A stretch of DNA of 64,000 bases from Nepenthes gracilis (taxonomy: Eukaryota > Streptophyta > Magnoliopsida > Caryophyllales > Nepenthaceae): assembly GCA_033239525.1 (NCBI GenBank), contig BSYO01000006.1, positions 17,570,175 to 17,634,174 on the forward strand. Reading direction: 5' to 3'. The notes beneath the pieces are model-generated. The model saw only the letters and a program-made list of their open reading frames with translations, ran no database searches and was not told the origin of the DNA. Of this stretch, positions 58,433 to 64,000 are shown piece after piece. Made by a program: the position numbers and the translations under genes. Numbering within the stretch: position 1 is the stretch's first letter; each line of letters opens with the position of its first letter.

Positions 58433-60165
58433 ATTGATTAATCTAAACTCAAAATTTAAAGTATAAGCACAACTATGGGGCATATGTCAACCTGTGGTAG
58501 GGAAAACATCACTTGAAACAATGCCATTTTCAAATAGACTAATGGGTTGAAAATACTATGAAAATATAGAAATACTTTAAAAAAACTTACTTAATAATTT
58601 TGGGATATTTTGATGCCAAGTGGGATTTTATTTGTTTATTGATTTTTTTATAGTCTACGAATATAAATATAAGACAATTTTTTAAAAAAATTAAATTTAT
58701 GCTATTGAATCACTCTAATAAAAAGCAAAATTTTATTTATCAATTTACTATTATATAAATTTATAAATATAAATAAATAGATAAATATTGTATTATTTAA
58801 AAATAGAAAAAGAATCACCCCCTCTCTCTTGTTAAGAATAGGCATGCTTGAAAAGGAAATATAAGTAACCTAATTATAAGCCACCTAGGAAATAAATCTT
58901 ATAATAATAAATATGAGCATTATTGACAATGTATTGTTGGAGATAATGGGCCCAAATTCTTTCATTTTTTTTTTTAAAAAATTTGATATGGCATGGGAAT
59001 ATAAAGTGACAAAATTATTTTACTATAAGAGGACTCACAAGTAGAAGTAATAGGCTCAGGATCTGAATAATATTCCAACCGGTCTAGTCAACCCATATGG
59101 CCCAATCAACAAAAATCACATTGTCAACCCAATTAGAATGACCCACAATCCTTTTCTCGCACGTTAAAGAAACTTATTATAACTAATCGAAACAATTTGT
59201 AAATATTCCAAGAATATTCACTTATATTCACATAATCGATTCCAAAATGATAATAGTAACCCAACAGATCTTCTCCAAAATGTAAACCTCCCATAATTGT
59301 GCCAAAAAAGAAAGAAAATCGCCAACAAAATAAGATTTTATTATTCATCCGAACAGCTCAATGGGCGATTGTCACCAACTAAGAAAGGTTAAACTACCCA
59401 TCAATATTATAATTACCCCTTTACTACAGTAGAAAGATGATGAGATTAAATCCAAAGAAGAGAGTTCTAAGCGTGCAAACAAAATACGGATGGGAGAGAA
59501 AGAGAGGAAAGAGAGATTCAACCTCTAGCAAAGATGAGTATGAAGGAGTTCTTTTCCTTCATCTCTCAAAGTCATTTACCAATGAGTACAACCTTAATCT
59601 GTTGCTAGTCACTCTCCTATGAATGCAGTCCCTCTATCTAGGAGGTTGTTCCTCCATCCAAATGCCATGTCCTCTCCAAGAGGCCCTCCATCTAGGCACA
59701 ATACTCTATTCAGGAGGCCCGCTCTCATTTTAGGCGTCTTACTCTCTATCATCGAAACTAAATCTTTTATCTCTAAGCCATATCCTGGTCAAGACACATT
59801 TTTAAGCCGCCCCTTAATTGAGCGCACATCTAATATGCCCCTCAATTGGGTGCACCTCAAAATCGGCCCACTACCATGCGCTCCCAAACACTCAATCCTC
59901 CATTATATGCATTTATGTATTCTTTTACATCATAATATCTCTTTATTCGATGAAAAATATTTTTGATTGGAGTGTCAAAGGATAAATTAAGGAATGAATT
60001 CCCGCTAATTTTCTGACATTTTGTTCATGCATTGTGTTGTATAGGTTCTGGATCAAAAGGTACAAAAATTAGACCGATTTTAATTCAACACAAAACGAAA
60101 GATCAAATAGTTTCTTAACCCATTAGATGACTCAAATCCAAGGACACATAAGTAGATAATAAAAA
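58433..60165 (+). repeat. Tandem array unit 3 (about 1.73 kb)
   Basis: Repeats unit 2 in the same orientation through the whole length, from ATTAATCTAAACTCAAAATTT to the AAGGACACATAAGTAGAT phrase. Divergence is by scattered substitutions and small gaps. The 115-codon open frame at 59619-59966 lies in the GC-richer block and is absent from unit 2, so it is not a gene. Confidence 0.8.
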
Positions 60166-60660
60166 TTTATTTATCTATCTTAAAATAAATATATTTAATA
60201 ATATATAATAGCTAATACACAAGGATATTCTATCACTAAATATAATTTTTACTCTGCTTAGGAATTAGAAAACTTCCGGTTTAAATAATCAAATTAATAA
60301 TATCTGCTTTTGATCTTATATCATATAATATTTAAAATTATAATGAATTTTGCTAAATTATATAAATTATTTTGATATGTCCCTAATTTTTTGGGCAATG
60401 GTACAGATTATGAAGTCATTCAATCTTTTGCTGTAGATTGAATTAGAACAGGTCCATTCTCCATCACTATTAACCTGAAACTTACGTATCACAAATTATA
60501 AACAAGAAGTAAGAATACTAGTGAGACTCACTCCCCGGTGAGAGGACACTCAGAGAGAAAGGAGGACGGGGCACATTTCTGGTTACACGTTGTCAGTGGC
60601 TCATTAGGGTTGTACTCATGGAGTGGTTTACTACGGATATACTAAATAAATTGCTTACTA
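60166..60660. other. Intergenic DNA
   Basis: AT-rich up to about 60500, then GC rises. No gene recognised. Confidence 0.5.
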
Positions 60661-61480
60661 ATAGTACACTTGATAGGGAGTGACTTTTGTGAGGAGAAGG
60701 AAAAGTTGTGCAGGGAAAGAGTTTGGTTATCGCTTTACTCTTTAAGGGACCCAAACTTTTCTCGGTCCGAAAAGGGACCTTATAGGTTTGAGCAAGGTGT
60801 CTCCTTGAACCCCGGAGAAGGATCTTCCAACCGATGGCGAAGCTTCTCCCCCGATCCTCATTTTTCTTTCTCCTTTTCTAACATCATAGTGGCAATGATT
60901 ATTTGTAATATTTTATAGGTAAAGATTTTGTGCCAAGGTCCGTGACAGGTGTCGCCTCCAGATTTATTGGCCGCTAGGGGGCTAACAGAAGCCACCTTTG
61001 TCGGGTGTCGCATTGCTATGGTGAGGAAGTTAAGAGTGGTCCATCGATCCAATCGTCATGTGATTTCAAGCGGTACTCTGCATGTGCATGATCTAACCGC
61101 TTCATTGGCTTCTTGCCAAAGGGCCTTCCGTATTGGTTTGTCTGGCAATATTGCCGGTTAAGCTGTTAATGCTTGTCCCATTTGATCTGTCGCTTCCTAG
61201 GCCTCATTCTGATCACCGCTATGATTTATGAATTGGGTCGGATCGATTTCCTTGTTGAGACTTAACCCACTTCTTGTTGGGACCCTTATTGCGGTAATAG
61301 TTGGGCTTGGATCCGGTCTAACCCATTGTGTCATCGGACTCATCATGTTTAATAATGGTTCTAATAATTGTTGTTCACTGCTTAAGAATTTCATAACAGG
61401 TTTAAATCATGCTGGCTCTACTTCTTGTGAAACATCGAAAAAACTCTCTAAGTTCAAGTTTGATTTGTATTTTTACTAAA
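60661..61480. other. GC-rich unclassified segment
   Basis: About 800 bases of balanced composition in an AT-rich setting. Open frames exist on both strands (+: 60670-60918, 60949-61161, 61228-61479; -: 61197-61394) but none resembles a family I know. Frames change between the + pieces, with GT- and AG-like sites available (for example TATAGGTAAAG at 60914). It may be a decayed coding unit of a mobile element or an unannotated gene fragment. Confidence 0.3.
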
Positions 61481-64000
61481 CAGAGATTCAAACTTAGACA
61501 TTCATACATAATTTGGCTCACTATTAGAATTTTAGTTAAACAGTTATTTATTGGAGTTATTAAATTATTTATTGCATTCCCGTACTAAGAAAATGATATG
61601 TAATATGAGTTCTTTATATATATAATGAAAATATGGCCGTCATAAATTTTATAAATTTAAGTTTTAATAATAATTTTTTTGGTTTCTAAAAACTTAAAGT
61701 TGGCTATAGGAGGAATGGGTCATTAAAATGGAAAAGTTAAAGTTTATAATTTTTTTTAATTTTAATGAAAATCATTGGATAAATAATTAAGCTGCCAGAG
61801 CAAAAAACAAAAACACAAAAGCAGACATGATTAAAGCACAATCAACTAACCAGCGCTAATGCATTCGATTGGGCTAATTAAATTGGAGATTACATCATTA
61901 GCATAATGAACGGTCATGATGATAGAAACTCATCGGTGATTGGATCGAAGATTGATGCGAGGCCATAATTTCTGTCTCAGTCTTTTCAGCTTTCGAGCAC
62001 AAATAATAATTAACAAACGTCTATGGAAAACTCGTTAATTTATTTTAAGGTATTTTAGGTGATATAAAAAATATATATATAACATTTTATTATAAAAAAG
62101 TAATAAAAAGCTAAAATATGTTATTTAAATACCACCCTAAATAACTATAAAAAAAGACTAAAAAAATAAAGAAAATGTGGGGATCTTTTAGAGTGCAACC
62201 AAATACCCTCTGTTATTTGATGTTAATTAGTGGTGAAAGTGACAGTTTAAACTTTAATCAGAGGCAAATTAGCATTGCTTGAACAATGATTAGCCTTTTC
62301 AGAGAAGTGGACTAGTCACTTTAAACGGCTTCAAAAATATATAATATATATATATATATACGTACATATGTACGTATGTACATGTATTTATTGCCTTTAG
62401 AATATAATTGATGGTCACCATCGCAAGTGCATGCTGTAATTATATGCTCTAGCCTCAAGAATGATATCTGATTATAATATTTTATTTCATATTAATTAGA
62501 ATAAAATATTTATTTTTTGAATGTTTTTAATATTATAATATATTTATTTATTTATGTATATTATTGAAATTGTATAATAATATATGAATGAATAAATATC
62601 ATGTTAGTTAAGGCAATTTTTAGAATAATTAAAGAGTATTGTTAAAGTATATTTAGCAGATGATTCTTGCTTTGGCACTGGCATCCCATGACTTTGATTC
62701 GTGGATTAATATTAATTACTTTAGTTTAGCTTTATTTTTCCACAAAGTACGTGACCTCAAGATTCCATTAGCATCATGCCCCTCTTTACTGTTCGTGCCC
62801 TAGCTAATCTATGGTCGAGATATTATTCAACAGATTAATTTATATTAATTAATTGCACTAGTGATGATGATTCATTAATTATCCTCCCCACCCCCCTCCC
62901 CCTTTTAACAAAAACCAATTCAATAATCTGTTAATACCAAATCATTGATACTCCTCCATTTTTTATGTTATTATTATTTTTTTATTTTGTCCGGTCAAAA
63001 TAACTAATTTTAGACATTTATTTTTTAAAAAAATTACATTATTCGAAATTCAGAAATGAAATGCATTTGAAAAATGCATTCAGAACACCCCAAATATTTG
63101 ATTCTAAAATAAATTAATTACTTATAATTTATATAAAAAAATGGTCTAAAATTTCTCCATCGGACCTGGAAAATTACTTGGGTCAATTAATATAAAATAA
63201 AGGGGTATTAATTAAGCTACATTTTTATACTCGGCCACGTAGAGACTGAACTTATGAGACGGTTCGAACTTTAAAACCATATTATACATATAATCTCTAG
63301 TTCTCTAAAGAGCACAGCAGTCATATCATTAAAATGACACAATTTCTTGTTACATAATCTCAGCACCTAAACAGGTTGAATCGTTTAATATTTCAAAGAT
63401 TGCAATCAACTCTGCTGCATGATATATCTTCAAGAATTAGAGGGTTTTCTCTTAAGATCATGCATGGGCTCGAACAATGTGCATGCTTATCTGCATGTAT
63501 CGTCGAAAAATATCAGTAAATAACCTATTTTAGCCGACGGTTCAAGTCCTTAGATCATTGTATCTAAAATCGTTTTATAGTTAATCTATTCTATAAAATC
63601 TGATTAATTATTTAAAGAGTAGAGCATTTGCTATTAATTGTTGATTTGGGTTACGTGGAATCTGGGTCAATTATACAATCACGAATCAGCTGTGTGGGAT
63701 TCAAGCTGTTCTGGTCGGATCAATAATAAGATAATGGTTGCCGTGACGAAGGAGATGACGAGCTCCATCACCGCCAAACACGTAATTAATTAGTTAATTA
63801 CTAATTAATTAAGAGGGGACAGTATTATTCCTGGGTTCCGGTCCATGCATGTTCAATTGCTCCGTGCTGTTTCCTCCTTAATCTGTAATTAGGAATAAGA
63901 CAGTGTGATTTGGTCGGTAATGGGCGATACAGTTAACTGTAAATGCTTATTTAATCACGATTACCAACTCATCGTAAAACGAATTACAACAGTTCAGCCA
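61481..64000. other. AT-rich intergenic region
   Basis: No gene recognised. Contains an AT-rich repeat with alternating TACGTA steps (62336-62384), a C-rich run (62885-62903) and a palindromic TTAATTA cluster (63783-63812). A short GC-richer open frame (63735-63791, MVAVTKEMTSSITAKH) just before this palindrome could be the start of a gene continuing rightward, but the evidence is composition only. Confidence 0.45.
62336..62384. repeat. AT-rich simple repeat with TACGTA steps
   Basis: (AT)n followed by CGTACATATGTACGTATGTAC, which is partly self-complementary. Confidence 0.85.

Noticed and set aside
59619..59966. 115-codon open frame
   Set aside because: It lies in the third tandem unit and is interrupted in the homologous part of the second unit.
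1..64000. tRNA, rRNA, CRISPR or organelle-derived DNA
   Set aside because: I looked for tRNA B boxes with cloverleaf context, conserved rRNA strings, regularly spaced short repeats and plastid or mitochondrial gene wording. Nothing convincing was found; the only B-box-like site (56010) lacks a cloverleaf.

Overview
This window looks like nuclear DNA from a flowering plant, probably a eudicot. It is AT-rich, its genes are split by GT-AG introns, its recognisable proteins belong to plant families (an X8/CBM43 cell-wall protein, a HOOKLESS1-like GNAT acetyltransferase, an NPH3/BTB protein), and it is full of decayed Ty1/copia and Ty3/gypsy retrotransposons. I see no bacterial, organellar, rRNA, tRNA or CRISPR content. 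The species cannot be named from what is visible.

Only two genes appear intact. The first (+ strand, 3691-5268, three exons, 400 residues) is a secreted protein with a short GH17-like domain that has lost its acid/base glutamate, a proline-rich linker and a six-cysteine X8 domain. The second (- strand, 50391 down to 48355, three exons, 418 residues) is an N-acetyltransferase of the HLS1 family. Their splice phases close exactly.

A third locus, at about 7.8-20.8 kb, is a ruined NPH3/NPY-family gene (phototropin/auxin signalling scaffold). Its leader region is tandemly duplicated (7828-9270 and 9283-10746). Coding remnants follow at 10885-10946, 12999-13068, about 13946-14930, about 15450-15492 and 16808-17400. 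The first donor is AT instead of GT, and there are many frameshifts. The last-exon/3' segment is present twice (16672-17778 and 19312-20788), with a copia remnant (pol plus a 300-bp LTR, - strand) between the copies. The second copy is riddled with short AT-rich insertions that the first lacks.

The region from 20.8 to 48 kb is repeat-dominated. It holds a foldback MITE with a 10-bp target duplication (26076-26297) and a + strand gypsy element in pieces (gag about 29.9-30.6 kb, RT/RNase H/integrase 32.77-35.07 kb). A copia LTR lies between the gypsy pieces. A - strand gypsy element follows (protease, gag, PBS and a candidate 3.25-kb LTR, 36.85-41.54 kb), then further LTR fragments. After the HLS1-like gene come a gypsy LTR with PBS-like site (52.07-52.9 kb), a short tandem duplication at that PBS, and an array of about 1.75-kb tandem units (56.3-60.2 kb). 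Two GC-rich islands (55.9-56.1 and 60.66-61.48 kb) could not be classified.

The two intact genes show no obvious functional link. The points most worth a second look are the catalytically dead GH17-X8 protein, the unusual divergence of the two NPH3 end copies, the duplicated leader, and a recurring GC-rich word pattern inside otherwise AT-rich LTRs. I found no convincing new biological system.
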